Notes: a model not told the origin generated them from the sequence alone. Counted from the stretch's first letter, positions 42,128-51,445 are shown. The stretch: 64,000 bases of DNA from Actinobacteria bacterium UBA4426 (GCA_002390705.1 DGQA01000005.1:148268-212267), one strand, 5' to 3'. Numbers and translations: made by a program.

Positions 42128-43147
42128 ATGGCGGTTGCGCACACTCATCTCCGACGACTACCGGGACTCTCGCTGAACCCTCGGCTCATTATTCTCAACA
42201 TGGGACCAATCTTTGTGTGGTGCACAGTAGTTGCGAGCCTGTTGACTCAGGTAACAGCATCTTCAATAAATATCGGACCCCTTCCCGCTCTCCTCGCTCT
42301 CGTCGCTTTGGCTATTGGCATCCCGCACGGTGCTGCGGACAACCTGACCATGGTGCACTCACTGAACTGGCAGGGATGGGTTCGTCTTGCCGTGACCTAT
42401 CTATCGATTGCCGGTGCTGCCGCGTTTTTAATAATCGCGGTACCGACAATTGGTTTTATTCTCGTTCTCGCCATGACCGTGTGGCATTTCGGCACGGGCG
42501 ATGTTGAAGCAACTCAGGAACTCCAAGGCCGAGCACCCATTGCAGGTAAGTTTCGAGTCCTCTACGCACTAGCTCTGGGGAGTGCCCCCGTGCTACTTCC
42601 GCTTACTTCTCCGGCTGCATTGAGCACCGTCGTTTCACTTGAGCCGCGACTAGCGGCGATTTACTCCAGCCAGGTTACAACCATCACTCGAGCCATAGTT
42701 CTGACGTTAATTGTCGGCACAGTGGTGGCGCTGATTGATCGGGGTGATCTTCGTGGGGCTTTCGAGCTTTTCACGTTGGCGATCCTGGGACTTGTCCTGT
42801 CGCCTCTGATTGCATTTGCCATCTACTTTAGTGTTTGGCATGCCGCGCGACACACCGCTCGATTGGCTTTAGTAACTTCCGGGACCGTCTCAATTCGTTC
42901 GCTCGCCCGCGTGACGAAAGTGGGTATGCCATCCCTCGTCGGCTTCATTGTAATACTCACTGGAGTCACAGTATTTTTTGGGTCGGAGGCGTTCACAGGA
43001 ACTGTTTTATGGATCGCACTCGCTCTTGTGTGGGGCCTGACCGTGCCGCACATGTGGTTCGTGACGCGTTTTGATAACCGAATTCGAGCTGAGCGAAGTC
43101 ACGTAACTCAGGTGGATTCTTTCACTCCTGTGACAACAATTAAATAG
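42128..43147 (+). CDS. blh: Beta-carotene 15,15'-dioxygenase, Brp/Blh family
   Basis: A membrane enzyme that cleaves beta-carotene into two retinals, the chromophore of microbial rhodopsins. Conserved histidine motifs: IGIPHGAADN, TVWHFGTGDVEA, YFSVWHAARHTARLA and LTVPHMWFVTRF; several hydrophobic helices lie between. The ATG at 42128 (339 residues) leaves a short basic N-terminus before helix 1. The frame is open from a GTG at 41954, and an ATG at 42200 would start inside helix 1; the start is uncertain. It is the likely retinal source for the heliorhodopsin at 21.7 kb. No carotenoid genes are adjacent. Confidence 0.88.
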   Translation: MAVAHTHLRRLPGLSLNPRLIILNMGPIFVWCTVVASLLTQVTASSINIGPLPALLALVALAIGIPHGAADNLTMVHSLNWQGWVRLAVTYLSIAGAAAFLIIAVPTIGFILVLAMTVWHFGTGDVEATQELQGRAPIAGKFRVLYALALGSAPVLLPLTSPAALSTVVSLEPRLAAIYSSQVTTITRAIVLTLIVGTVVALIDRGDLRGAFELFTLAILGLVLSPLIAFAIYFSVWHAARHTARLALVTSGTVSIRSLARVTKVGMPSLVGFIVILTGVTVFFGSEAFTGTVLWIALALVWGLTVPHMWFVTRFDNRIRAERSHVTQVDSFTPVTTIK

Positions 43148-43220
43148 TCGCTCCTCATGACCACAGGGAGCCCCGCACAGCAAAGTGGCGCGATCTTGTT
43201 TCACCCGTAACAATAGAGGC

Positions 43221-44741
43221 ATGACCACTGTGGGCGTAGACCCAGATCGCCGTCCAATTTTTTTAGTCACCGGAGCAACGGGCTATGTTGGGGGTCGCCT
43301 CGTCAGAGAGTTAGTCGAACGTGGCGTACGAGTTCGTGCACTCGCCCGACACCCCGAGCGGCTCCGCGATTTCCCGTGGGCGGATCAGATCGAAATTGCA
43401 GCTGGGGATGCCGGTGATCCTGAATCTCTGAGCCAGGCAATGCAGGGGGTAAGCGTTGCCTACTACTTACTCCACTCGCTCCAAGAAGGCCACAACCTCG
43501 AACGTGAGGAACGCCGCATCGCCGAAAATTTTGCTCAATGCGCTGCAAAGGCCGATTTGTCACGGATCGTGTACTTGGGTGGACTCGCGCCCGACGTGCC
43601 CGCAAAAAAAATGTCCCCTCACATGCGATCCCGGGTTGAGGTCGGGCAAATCCTGCACGACTCTGGCGTACCAACGATCGAGTTTCGCGCCGCGGTCATT
43701 ATTGGATCTGGTTCGGCTTCCTTCGAAATGCTGCGCTACCTCACCGAGCGACTCCCGGCCATGATTACCCCGAGATGGGTCCGAACTAAAACACAGCCGA
43801 TTGCAGTGCGAGATGTCCTGCGTTATCTGGTCTTGGCCGCCGACCTACCACCGGAAGTGAGTAGGACTTTTGACATCGGAGGGCCTGACGTTTTGGCTTA
43901 CCAGTCCATGATGCAACGCTATGCCAAAGTCGCCGGACTGCCCCGCCGATTAATTTTGCCCATCAACTTGTTGTCACCTCAGCTGTCAAGCCATTGGGTG
44001 GGGATGGTGACGCCCGTACCACGTGCCATCGCCAGGCCGCTCGTTCAGTCCTTGACACATCCTTCAGTATGTCTGGAGTCGGATATCAAGAAATTTATTC
44101 CTGACCCACCGGATGGACTCTTCCCTTTCGACCAAGCCGTCGCCCTAGCGCTAACCCGTATTCGAGACGCCGAAGTGGCCACCCGGTGGTCAAGCGCGAG
44201 CACACCGGGCGCTCCCAGCGAGCCGCTGCCCAGTGATCCGCATTGGGCCGGCGGAACACTTTATGAAGATGTTCGGGTCCTTGACTCAAGCGCGACACCA
44301 GAAGAATTGTGGGTGGCAGTTGATTGTATCGGCGGACATAACGGTTGGTATTCAGCAAAGTTATTGTGGGAAGTGCGCGGCTTCATTGACCGGGCCGTGG
44401 GTGGGGTCGGATTAAGACGCGGCCGCCGAGACCCGAACTCTTTGAAGGTGGGTGACACCGTTGATTTTTGGCGCGTTGAAGAGCGGGAAACTCCCGCCTT
44501 GCTTCGGCTACGGGCGGAAATGAAGATGCCTGGAAGAGCCTGGCTGGAATTTGTCGTGAGTGCTGGCGAAAATGGTGGGTCTCGACTCACCCAGCGAGCT
44601 GTTTACTGGCCCAAGGGTCTGAGCGGTCACGCATACTGGTGGTCGGTTGCACCATTTCATGCCTTCGTGTTTCCACCCATGGCCAAACATATTGTCGAGC
44701 GAGCGGAATCTGCGCCTGCGCCAGCCTCAATCACTGAGTAA
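43221..44741 (+). CDS. NAD(P)-binding SDR protein with C-terminal DUF2867 domain
   Basis: A 506-residue two-domain protein. Residues 1-320 form an atypical short-chain dehydrogenase/NmrA-like Rossmann domain: FLVTGATGYVGGRLVRELVERGVRVRALARHP, VSVAYYLLHSL, RIVYLGGLAPD, FDIGGPDVLAYQSMM. From about residue 345 a DUF2867 domain follows (GGHNGWYSAKLLWEVRGFIDRAVGGVGLRRGRRDP, RAVYWPKGLSGHAYWWSVAPFHAFVF). This architecture is widespread in actinobacteria and of unknown reaction. The ATG at 43221 gives a start close to the Rossmann motif; upstream in-frame codons are open. Confidence 0.85.
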   Translation: MTTVGVDPDRRPIFLVTGATGYVGGRLVRELVERGVRVRALARHPERLRDFPWADQIEIAAGDAGDPESLSQAMQGVSVAYYLLHSLQEGHNLEREERRIAENFAQCAAKADLSRIVYLGGLAPDVPAKKMSPHMRSRVEVGQILHDSGVPTIEFRAAVIIGSGSASFEMLRYLTERLPAMITPRWVRTKTQPIAVRDVLRYLVLAADLPPEVSRTFDIGGPDVLAYQSMMQRYAKVAGLPRRLILPINLLSPQLSSHWVGMVTPVPRAIARPLVQSLTHPSVCLESDIKKFIPDPPDGLFPFDQAVALALTRIRDAEVATRWSSASTPGAPSEPLPSDPHWAGGTLYEDVRVLDSSATPEELWVAVDCIGGHNGWYSAKLLWEVRGFIDRAVGGVGLRRGRRDPNSLKVGDTVDFWRVEERETPALLRLRAEMKMPGRAWLEFVVSAGENGGSRLTQRAVYWPKGLSGHAYWWSVAPFHAFVFPPMAKHIVERAESAPAPASITE

Positions 44742-44948
44742 ACACGGTGCGGTGTGAAAATTCGTAACACACCCGACTTCTATGGGTCTCCAACGGCGAC
44801 CGCACCCAGAATCCTTGGCAAGGGCGCCATGAAGGGCGACTGGGAATCCGTGCTCCCAACAAAAAACTAGGACTCTCCGGACCCAATGAAATTTAGTCTT
44901 GCCTACTTGTCGCATGCGAAACTTGGAAATCCCTAAACTAGGGGGATC

Positions 44949-45962
44949 GTGTCTACAGAACCTGTCCCCACAAAATTACCTTCTAATCAATTTGACCACT
45001 TTTATAAAGGTGGATATCGAATTGGAAAGCTGCGCAATGGTCCGGGTGGACCCATGCGACCCGAGGAATGGATTGGGTCAACCACAACTAGATTTGGGGA
45101 GGACTCAACCGGGCTATCCAAGTTGGCAGATGGAACTTTGTTAAAAGATGCCATTGACGTCAATCCGGTCCCCTGGTTGGGGCAGAAGCATCTTGACAAG
45201 TTTGGGACGTCTACGGAGATCTTGGTCAAGTTACTAGATCCTGATCAACGGCTACCTGTTCACTACCATCCAGATCAAAAATTTTCTGCTGAAAAATTGC
45301 ACGTTAATCACGGCAAGACCGAGGCATGGATAATTCTTGAAGCTCCCCCAAAGGCCAGGGTGGGATTGGGATTTAACCGCCAGATGGAGAAATCTGAAGT
45401 CGCCGCACTCGTGGCAGCACATGACTCCGAGGGACTGCTTGATTCCTTGGTCTTCACGGAGGTAACTGCAGGTGACGCGGTGTTTGTGCCTGCCGGAATT
45501 CCCCACGCCATTGAATCCGGGATATTTGTTCTTGAACTTCAAGAACCAACGGACCTTTCAATTCTCTTGGAGTGGGATGGCTTCGCGGTTGACGGTGATA
45601 AAGATGGTCACCTCAACCTCGGGTTTGACAGTGCTCTTGATGCGTTACGGCTCTCACCGCTCAGCGAAAAGGAAAGCTCGCTAGTCATTAGTAAGTTTGA
45701 CACGGCGGCCGATTCAACACATTCAATTTTCCAGTCGATCGCGGACCCATTTTTTCGGGCTGACTATCTCACCGGAAACGGCGAAGAAACACCTGCAGGA
45801 TTTGGGATTTTCATGTGCTTGTCAGGCACAGGAAAACTTAATTTTCATAACTACGATCAACTATCGGTGGCTATCGGTGATGCCGTCGTGATACCCCACT
45901 CTGCCGGCAGTTTTCAGATCAATGGCTGCGCTGGAATTTTGTGCCGCCCTCCCGAGGCCTGA
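44949..45962 (+). CDS. manA: Class I mannose-6-phosphate isomerase-like protein
   Basis: A 337-residue cupin-type isomerase. Metal ligands are in LPVHYHPDQKFSAEKLHVNHGKTEAWIIL and VPAGIPHAIESGIFVLELQEPTDLSILLEWDGF. It is expected to interconvert mannose 6-phosphate and fructose 6-phosphate, or a related sugar phosphate. An AGGGGG stretch just before the GTG start is the likely Shine-Dalgarno. It lies next to a broken sugar kinase gene and a rhamnulose-phosphate aldolase gene, so it may belong to a sugar-use region; a housekeeping role in mannose activation for Pmt is an alternative. Confidence 0.8.
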   Translation: MSTEPVPTKLPSNQFDHFYKGGYRIGKLRNGPGGPMRPEEWIGSTTTRFGEDSTGLSKLADGTLLKDAIDVNPVPWLGQKHLDKFGTSTEILVKLLDPDQRLPVHYHPDQKFSAEKLHVNHGKTEAWIILEAPPKARVGLGFNRQMEKSEVAALVAAHDSEGLLDSLVFTEVTAGDAVFVPAGIPHAIESGIFVLELQEPTDLSILLEWDGFAVDGDKDGHLNLGFDSALDALRLSPLSEKESSLVISKFDTAADSTHSIFQSIADPFFRADYLTGNGEETPAGFGIFMCLSGTGKLNFHNYDQLSVAIGDAVVIPHSAGSFQINGCAGILCRPPEA

Positions 45963-45989
45963 CCCCGGTCTCAACAACAAATACTCGCG

Positions 45990-46268
45990 TCACCTGTAAC
46001 CGAATGCCTCAGCTTCCGTCAGCGTGTCATCGAAGCGTTCGACTCCAACTGAAGTGGAGTGCGATTGAAAATTTTGCGCATCTGTCGCTACGCCAAGCCT
46101 AATGCAGTCCTGAACGCCCCAGTATTCGTATAATTCATACCCGAATACGGAGGCAAACGCGTCCCCTGCACCAGTGGTTCCTGGGATCTGTGCCTCGGGT
46201 ACTTTCACCGATCCTTGTCGCCAGGTTTTACCGGTCGAGTAAACCGCAACCGCGCACAAGTCGTGCAC
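45990..46268 (-). pseudogene. PfkB family sugar kinase, C-terminal fragment
   Basis: Only about 90 residues of a roughly 300-residue kinase remain. They hold the catalytic/anion-hole motif GTTGAGDAFASVF, in which the usual DTTGAGD aspartate at the front is a glycine, and the following helices. The N-terminal sugar- and ATP-binding parts are missing. It directly abuts, in another frame, a truncated DeoR regulator, so a deletion has probably joined the two. Confidence 0.75.
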
Positions 46269-46449
46269 GTCCAGATCGTTCGAGGGCCTTTAGAGCACAG
46301 CAGATGGTCATCGGGTGCACGCCGAGCCGCTTGGCCGCGTCCTCAATACCCACACGATTCTCCTCGCGCAGCGTCCACGACGGTCGTTCCTGACGCTCTT
46401 CGGCGGAAAGAGATCCTTCGATAATCATGGGTCTCCTGTTGGCCACCAT
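46228..46449 (-). pseudogene. DeoR family regulator, N-terminal fragment
   Basis: A 73-codon frame with the DeoR helix-turn-helix: MVANRRPMIIEG and VGIEDAAKRLGVHPMTICCALKALERSGRARLVRGCG. Intact DeoR proteins are about 250 residues and have a sugar-phosphate domain, absent here. The recognition helix has ICC instead of the usual IRR, suggesting loss of DNA binding. It is divergent from the rhamnulose-phosphate aldolase gene, the place where its regulator would be. Confidence 0.7.
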
Positions 46450-46505
46450 TGTTATACCTTGTTAATCTCTCATCTTATTACATGGCCACTAAATCGGGAG
46501 TTATT

Positions 46506-48542
46506 GTGAAGTCGTCCACCATCGCCGACCTACTCGGCAGATCGAACCGACTCGGCTCCGATCCGCGCAACACCAACTACGCTGGTGGTAACACCTCAGC
46601 CTGCGGTGAGGTCGTCGACCCCGTCACGGGTAAACCGATTGAGGTCATGTGGGTTAAAGGCTCCGGCGGCGACCTTGGAACACTCACCGAAGCCGGACTT
46701 TCCGTCCTGCGCCTTGATCGAATGCGAGGACTAGTTGACGTATTCCGAGGCGAGGAGCACGACGACGAAATGGTCGCGGCCTTTAGCTACTGCCTGCATG
46801 GCACTGGTGGGGCCACCCCATCTATCGACACGGCAATGCACGGACTGATCGGTCTCGCCCATGTGGATCACCTCCACCCCGACTCTGGTATCGCTCTTGC
46901 CACTGCCGCTGATGGCCCCGAACTCACTCGACGGTGTTTCGGTGAGACCGTCGTCTGGGTGCCTTGGCGCCGACCGGGCTTTGCGCTCGCACTAGATATT
47001 GCCGAAATTCAACGCAGCAACCCGCAGGCGATCGGCTGCGTTTTGGGCGGACATGGCATCACTGCTTGGGGCAGCACATCCAAGGAGTGCGAGGCAAACT
47101 CTGAGCGCATCATCGGCACCGCTGAGCGATTTATCAACGAAAATGGCCGCCCCGACCCTTTTGGTGCTGTGCTACCAGGATACGAGCCCCTGCCCGAGGA
47201 GGAGCGCTACGCACTTGCAGCCCAACTAGCACCCGTCATCCGCGGTATGGCTTCGCGCGATCGACGTATGGTCGGACACTTGACGGACAGCAATGTCGTT
47301 CTTGACTTCCTGTCACGCGAACGTCACCGTGAACTTGCCGCTCTGGGTACTTCGTGTCCTGATCATTTCCTGCGCACGAAGGTGCGACCTATGGTGCTCG
47401 ATCTCCCACCATCATCACCCGTAGCGGAGATTGAAGCTCGACTGCACGAACTGCACGAGGAGTATCGGACTGAGTATGCGGCCTACTACACGCGGTGGGC
47501 TACACCGCAGAGCCCGCCCATGCGCGGTGCAGATCCTGCCATCGTTCTTGTCCCTGGAGTCGGCATGTTTTCCTTCGGCGCAAACAAACAAACTGCCCGA
47601 GTCGCGGGAGAGTTCTACCTCAACGCCATCAACGTGATGCACGGTGCTGAAGCGCTTTCCACCTACGATCCCATCTCCGAACAGGAGAAGTTCCGCATCG
47701 AGTACTGGGCTTTGGAGGAGGCAAAACTACAACGGATGCCCGCACCCAAGCGACATGCTGGTCGCGTTGCACTTGTCACCGGTGGGGGCAGCGGGATTGG
47801 AAAAGCGACCGCCGAAACACTTGTCCGCGATGGAGCAGTTGTTATCATCGCCGATCGCGATATAGAGGCCGCGCTCGCCGTCGCTGAGCAACTCGGTGGT
47901 CCTGACGTTGCGGTTGCGGTGGAGACCGATGTGACAGATGAAGTCGCAGTGCACTCCATGGTCGCCGCTGCTGCTTTGGCATTTGGTGGCGTTGATCTGG
48001 TCGTGAACAACGCAGGCCTTTCCATTAGTCAGCCTCTGCTCGAGACCACGCTCCATGACGGGGACCTGCAACACGATGTTATGGCTCGAGGATCATTCCT
48101 CGTCTCACGCGAGTGTGGGCGAGTGATGATCGCCCAGAAAATGGGTGGTGACATTATCTACATCTCAAGTAAGAACGCTGTCCTTGCAGGCCCGACAAAC
48201 ATCGCCTACAGCGCAGAAAAAGCGAATCAGCCGCATCAGGTGCGACTGCTCGCTGTCGAGTTAGGCGAGTACGGCGTCCGCGTCAACGGCGTTGCCCCAG
48301 ACGGCGTTGTTCAAGGGTCCGCAATATTCGCAGGAGAATGGGGAGCAGATCGGGCGGCAGGCTACGGAGTGGAAGAAAAAGACCTCGGCGTTTTCGATGC
48401 ACGACGCACTTTATTGAAGCGTGAAGTCTTGCCAGCAGATGTTGCTGCCGTCGTGAGCACGCTCGCCTCAGATGAGTTCTCGCGCACCACAGGCCTGATC
48501 GTACCCGTGGACTCCGGGGTGGCCGCAGCATTCCAACGCTAG
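46506..48542 (+). CDS. rhaEW: Bifunctional rhamnulose-1-phosphate aldolase / short-chain alcohol dehydrogenase
   Basis: A 678-residue fusion used in L-rhamnose catabolism. The class II aldolase half (to about residue 400) has RSNRLGSDPRNTNYAGGNTSAC, IEVMWVKGSGGDLGTL, IDTAMHGLIGLAHVDHLHPDS and VLGGHGITAWG. The C-terminal SDR half has ALVTGGGSGIGKATA, NNAGL and YSAEK and should oxidise the L-lactaldehyde formed. In relatives the first motif ends GGNTSAK; here it is GGNTSAC. The GTG at 46506 has a GGGAG Shine-Dalgarno five bases upstream. By eye the gene is richer in GC than its surroundings. No rhamnose kinase, isomerase or transporter is nearby. Confidence 0.9.
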   Translation: MKSSTIADLLGRSNRLGSDPRNTNYAGGNTSACGEVVDPVTGKPIEVMWVKGSGGDLGTLTEAGLSVLRLDRMRGLVDVFRGEEHDDEMVAAFSYCLHGTGGATPSIDTAMHGLIGLAHVDHLHPDSGIALATAADGPELTRRCFGETVVWVPWRRPGFALALDIAEIQRSNPQAIGCVLGGHGITAWGSTSKECEANSERIIGTAERFINENGRPDPFGAVLPGYEPLPEEERYALAAQLAPVIRGMASRDRRMVGHLTDSNVVLDFLSRERHRELAALGTSCPDHFLRTKVRPMVLDLPPSSPVAEIEARLHELHEEYRTEYAAYYTRWATPQSPPMRGADPAIVLVPGVGMFSFGANKQTARVAGEFYLNAINVMHGAEALSTYDPISEQEKFRIEYWALEEAKLQRMPAPKRHAGRVALVTGGGSGIGKATAETLVRDGAVVIIADRDIEAALAVAEQLGGPDVAVAVETDVTDEVAVHSMVAAAALAFGGVDLVVNNAGLSISQPLLETTLHDGDLQHDVMARGSFLVSRECGRVMIAQKMGGDIIYISSKNAVLAGPTNIAYSAEKANQPHQVRLLAVELGEYGVRVNGVAPDGVVQGSAIFAGEWGADRAAGYGVEEKDLGVFDARRTLLKREVLPADVAAVVSTLASDEFSRTTGLIVPVDSGVAAAFQR

Positions 48543-48549
48543 GAGGGCC

Positions 48550-48723
48550 CAGATCCACCCAGTAGGGGCGCAGTCGAACCATTGAACCGTCGAGTTGATC
48601 AATGCTGGTGACGCCCATGAGTTGCAGTGTGGTCTTGATCTCTTTAGACAGGATGTCTAAGACTCGCTGCACCCCATACTGACCGCCCGCCATGATCAAC
48701 GACGGTAGTTGTGGAGCAAGAAT
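48550..48723 (-). pseudogene. FMN-dependent alpha-hydroxy acid dehydrogenase, C-terminal remnant
   Basis: In frame directly after the stop of the spermidine-synthase-like gene, about 58 codons read IMAGGQYGVQRVLDILSKEIKTTLQLMGVTSIDQL. This matches the last helices of L-lactate dehydrogenase LldD-type proteins (MAGGExGVxRALxILxxEIxxTMxLLGVxSLxEL). The rest of the roughly 380-residue gene is absent. In rhamnose-using bacteria such an enzyme could oxidise lactate, so the remnant fits a decayed sugar island. Confidence 0.6.
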
Positions 48724-49434
48724 TCAGCGGCTGGCCACGTACACGGAGTTGGCTGATTCCCCGCCGGTGAGTGGATTGGGGAAACTCACAACATGCGTCG
48801 ATGCTTCAGTAAAGGCGCCGGACAAGACCCCAAGAAACTCCTGATCCGGCGGGTCGTCCGACCAGAGCGCGAATACACCGTTCGGCTTCAAGTGACGCCG
48901 CATGGACTGCAGACCCTCCCTTAAATAGAACGACGAGTGGCTTTGGTGCAGCACGTGTCGCGGGGTGTGATCTATGTCCAACAGGATAGCGTCGTACTGA
49001 TCTGGTCGGCCCGCACCGAAACCCACCGGTCCATCAATAAGTGCGAAGAAGTCACCCTCGAGCAGGTGGGTTCGCGAATCAGTTGCGAGCCCTGCCGTAT
49101 CGGGCAAGAGCTCGCGCTGATGCCAGTTGATCACCGGAGCAATCGCCTCAACGACGGTCAGGCTCTGGACTCGAGGATCGGCCAATGCAGCGACAGCGGT
49201 GTATCCCAATCCCAGACCACCCACCAGCACTTCAATGCGATCGCCAGTTACTTGTGCAAGTCCAATTCGGGCAAGCTCGATCTCAGCAACGGTGAACAGG
49301 CTGGACATGAGGAACTCCTCCCCCAGCTTCACCTCATAGACGTTGACTCCCAGCGTCGGGTCTACTCGGCGTCGGAGGGAGATCTCTCCTCGAGGCGTGT
49401 CCTGCCAGTCGATCTCTTCAAAGCGCACAGCCAT
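48724..49434 (-). CDS. Spermidine synthase-like (SAM-dependent) protein
   Basis: A 236-residue Rossmann methyltransferase-fold protein of the polyamine synthase family without a membrane part. Motifs: EVLVGGLGLGYTAVAALADPRVQSLTVVE for the nucleotide-binding loop and acidic strand, and DQYDAILLDIDHTPRHVLH for the active-site acidic residues (DxDH in place of the usual DxTDP). The altered motif means true spermidine synthesis is doubtful. The ATG at 49434 has AAGGA upstream; an in-frame codon at 49479 is weaker. It is divergent from the UbiA gene and may or may not belong to that locus. Confidence 0.75.
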   Translation of the reverse strand: MAVRFEEIDWQDTPRGEISLRRRVDPTLGVNVYEVKLGEEFLMSSLFTVAEIELARIGLAQVTGDRIEVLVGGLGLGYTAVAALADPRVQSLTVVEAIAPVINWHQRELLPDTAGLATDSRTHLLEGDFFALIDGPVGFGAGRPDQYDAILLDIDHTPRHVLHQSHSSFYLREGLQSMRRHLKPNGVFALWSDDPPDQEFLGVLSGAFTEASTHVVSFPNPLTGGESANSVYVASR

Positions 49435-49604
49435 CGCAATTCCTTGTCTCTCATGATCAACCCGCGGGTTAGCGCGCAAGTAACGAGCCGAGTTTCCTTA
49501 ATATAGCGTGATCAAAAACACGTGAGCGTTCACTCACCGACGTCGAGTCAAGTATCTATCTCGTTTCGCTCGCACCTGATTACGACACCAAGTAATCGAC
49601 CGCC

Positions 49605-49616
49605 TACGGTCAGGGT
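49605..49616 (+). promoter_or_regulatory. Leaderless promoter -10 for the UbiA gene
   Basis: TACGGT is followed by six bases and the ATG at 49617. Confidence 0.5.
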
Positions 49617-50429
49617 ATGCGATTACTTCAGAGTTTCGTTAGGGCTGCACATCCGCTGCCCACAATCGCCGTTTCGCTGGTCATCACCGCATTTGCGTGG
49701 AGTCTTGGTTGGACCGGCTGGCTACTGGTCACCGTATTCGCAGCGATTCTCATTGGCCAGTTATCGGTTGGTTGGAGCAACGACGCCTTCGACGCATCTT
49801 TAGATGCCCGCGTGGGGCGCGCGAGTAAACCTACGGTGGCGCTAACCGTGTCAGCCGGCGCACTATGGATCGCCGCAGTTTCCGCACTGATCATTGCAAT
49901 CCTGCTCAGTTGGGCGGTCGCGGGTTGGTTGGGTGGTTCATTCCACGTATTCGCGATCCTGATGGCTTGGCTCTATAACATTCGCCTCTCCCGCACCGTG
50001 TGGTCCTGGCTCCCGTACGCATTGGCTTTCGGCGCAATGCCAGCCTTCCTTTCTTTTGGATTGAATGATGAACCCCCGACCGTTTGGGCTGTAGCCGTAT
50101 TCGCAATCATCGGAGTGAGCGCCCACCTGGCAAACGCATTGCCAGATGCCGACTCTGATGCTGGAGCAGGGGTGGGTGGAATCGTGGTTCGTTTAGGGAA
50201 CCGTAGATCCGTGCTTTTGTGTTGGCTCCTACTCGCACTTGGCAGCGGGGTCTTGGTTGTCGTCAGCTTCTTCGCGAGTACATGGCTGCCTCTTCTCATT
50301 GCCGGTGCATTCGTCTCAGCTGTGATCCTAGGCTCGCGTGGGAACCACCGAGCCGGAATGTTTCATGCACTGATCGCAATGGTGGGCGTTGACGTTGCCG
50401 CATTGGTATTTGTCACCGCAATCGGCTAG
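49617..50429 (+). CDS. UbiA family prenyltransferase
   Basis: A 270-residue membrane enzyme with about eight helices that attaches an isoprenoid chain to an aromatic or quinone-like acceptor. The first magnesium/diphosphate motif is NDAFDASLD at residues 55-63, followed by RASKP; the second is PDADSDAGAG at 176-185. Both are intact. It is convergent with, and overlaps by four bases, the FAD oxidoreductase of the polyketide synthase operon. The acceptor may be the product of that operon, or the enzyme may be a general quinone or chlorophyll-type prenyltransferase; context favours the first. Confidence 0.87.
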   Translation: MRLLQSFVRAAHPLPTIAVSLVITAFAWSLGWTGWLLVTVFAAILIGQLSVGWSNDAFDASLDARVGRASKPTVALTVSAGALWIAAVSALIIAILLSWAVAGWLGGSFHVFAILMAWLYNIRLSRTVWSWLPYALAFGAMPAFLSFGLNDEPPTVWAVAVFAIIGVSAHLANALPDADSDAGAGVGGIVVRLGNRRSVLLCWLLLALGSGVLVVVSFFASTWLPLLIAGAFVSAVILGSRGNHRAGMFHALIAMVGVDVAALVFVTAIG

Positions 50430-51445
50430 GCGGCTAAGGAGTCCACTATCCGGTTGAAGACTCGTGGCATTGCCCGCGCCGCGGGAACGATCATGGGGCG
50501 CAGTCCACGACGAGAGGACGCCCACAGTAATCCGCCGGTCATTAAACGGTAGGACCTTGTCACTTTCTGCCACTCGTGCTCATAGCGCTCTGGTTCGTCA
50601 GTGAGAACAGCGTTCACTGCTGCTTCGGCTTCGGCAAAACCCAACCGCAAACCTTCACCGGTCAGTGCATCGATGTAACCGGACGCATCACCGACCAACA
50701 GTGCCCGATCGGCCGAACGCGCGCTCACCCGCTGAAGCAGTGGGCCGGCTCCGCGCAGATCACTCACTCTCGGTACGGAGTCGAGTCGCGCAGCGAGCTC
50801 GGGAACTCGTGCAATCGAATCATCAAGGTTAAGGACAGATCGACCAAGAACGGCAACGCCAACCGTATCGGCACTGATCGGTGTGACATAGATTTCAGAA
50901 TCTTCCAGCCAGTACACCTCAACTAAATCGCTCCACGGCCTGACACCAAAGTGTTGGCGAATACCGAAACGTTGCGCACCCGATGTAACTTCTCCGAGCC
51001 CAAGGAGCCTTCGCACATTGGAGTGCAATCCGTCAGCACCGACGAGGTAACGGGCCCGAATCCCTCCCGCTTCTATCCAGCCATTCCCTTGACAGATCGC
51101 ACTCACTCGACCGGTGACTATTTCGACTCCAAGCTCCAGTGCTCGCTCTTGTAACGCGGCGTGTAGGGCAAGGCGCCGCACTCCTCGACCTGGCCCCGAA
51201 CGGAACCGTGCCTGGGCAACCCTTCCTTTGGAGATGTAACGGATTCCATGAAAGTCTTGACCGATCGGATCGACGCCAACTGCGCGTAGCCGCGACAGCG
51301 CATCGGGCATTAAACCCTCCCCGCACGCTTTATCGATCGGTCCAGGGCGCTGTTCAACCACAGCAACTTCAAGCCCACTGAGGCGCGCGCGGACAGCAGT
51401 CATCAGGCCGACCGGTCCACCTCCTGCAACAACTAGGTCAATCAT
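50426..51445 (-). CDS. FAD-dependent oxidoreductase (geranylgeranyl reductase/aromatic hydroxylase type)
   Basis: A 339-residue flavoprotein. The FAD motif VAGGGPVGLMTAVRARLSGLEVAVVEQRPG is at the N-terminus, and the second FAD motif reads RALLVGDASGYIDALTGEGLRLGFAEA, typical of the geranylgeranyl reductase family. It also has the CGEGLMPDAL segment of that group. It either reduces prenyl double bonds or hydroxylates an aromatic ring. Its ATG overlaps the methyltransferase stop by four bases (ATGA), placing it third in the polyketide synthase operon. Confidence 0.85.
   Translation of the reverse strand: MIDLVVAGGGPVGLMTAVRARLSGLEVAVVEQRPGPIDKACGEGLMPDALSRLRAVGVDPIGQDFHGIRYISKGRVAQARFRSGPGRGVRRLALHAALQERALELGVEIVTGRVSAICQGNGWIEAGGIRARYLVGADGLHSNVRRLLGLGEVTSGAQRFGIRQHFGVRPWSDLVEVYWLEDSEIYVTPISADTVGVAVLGRSVLNLDDSIARVPELAARLDSVPRVSDLRGAGPLLQRVSARSADRALLVGDASGYIDALTGEGLRLGFAEAEAAVNAVLTDEPERYEHEWQKVTRSYRLMTGGLLWASSRRGLRPMIVPAARAMPRVFNRIVDSLAA

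Noticed and set aside
48283..48549. Continuation of the hydroxyacid dehydrogenase remnant into the rhamnulose-phosphate aldolase gene
   Set aside because: Similarity stops near the end of the aldolase gene; beyond that the frame is just the opposite strand of a well-supported gene.
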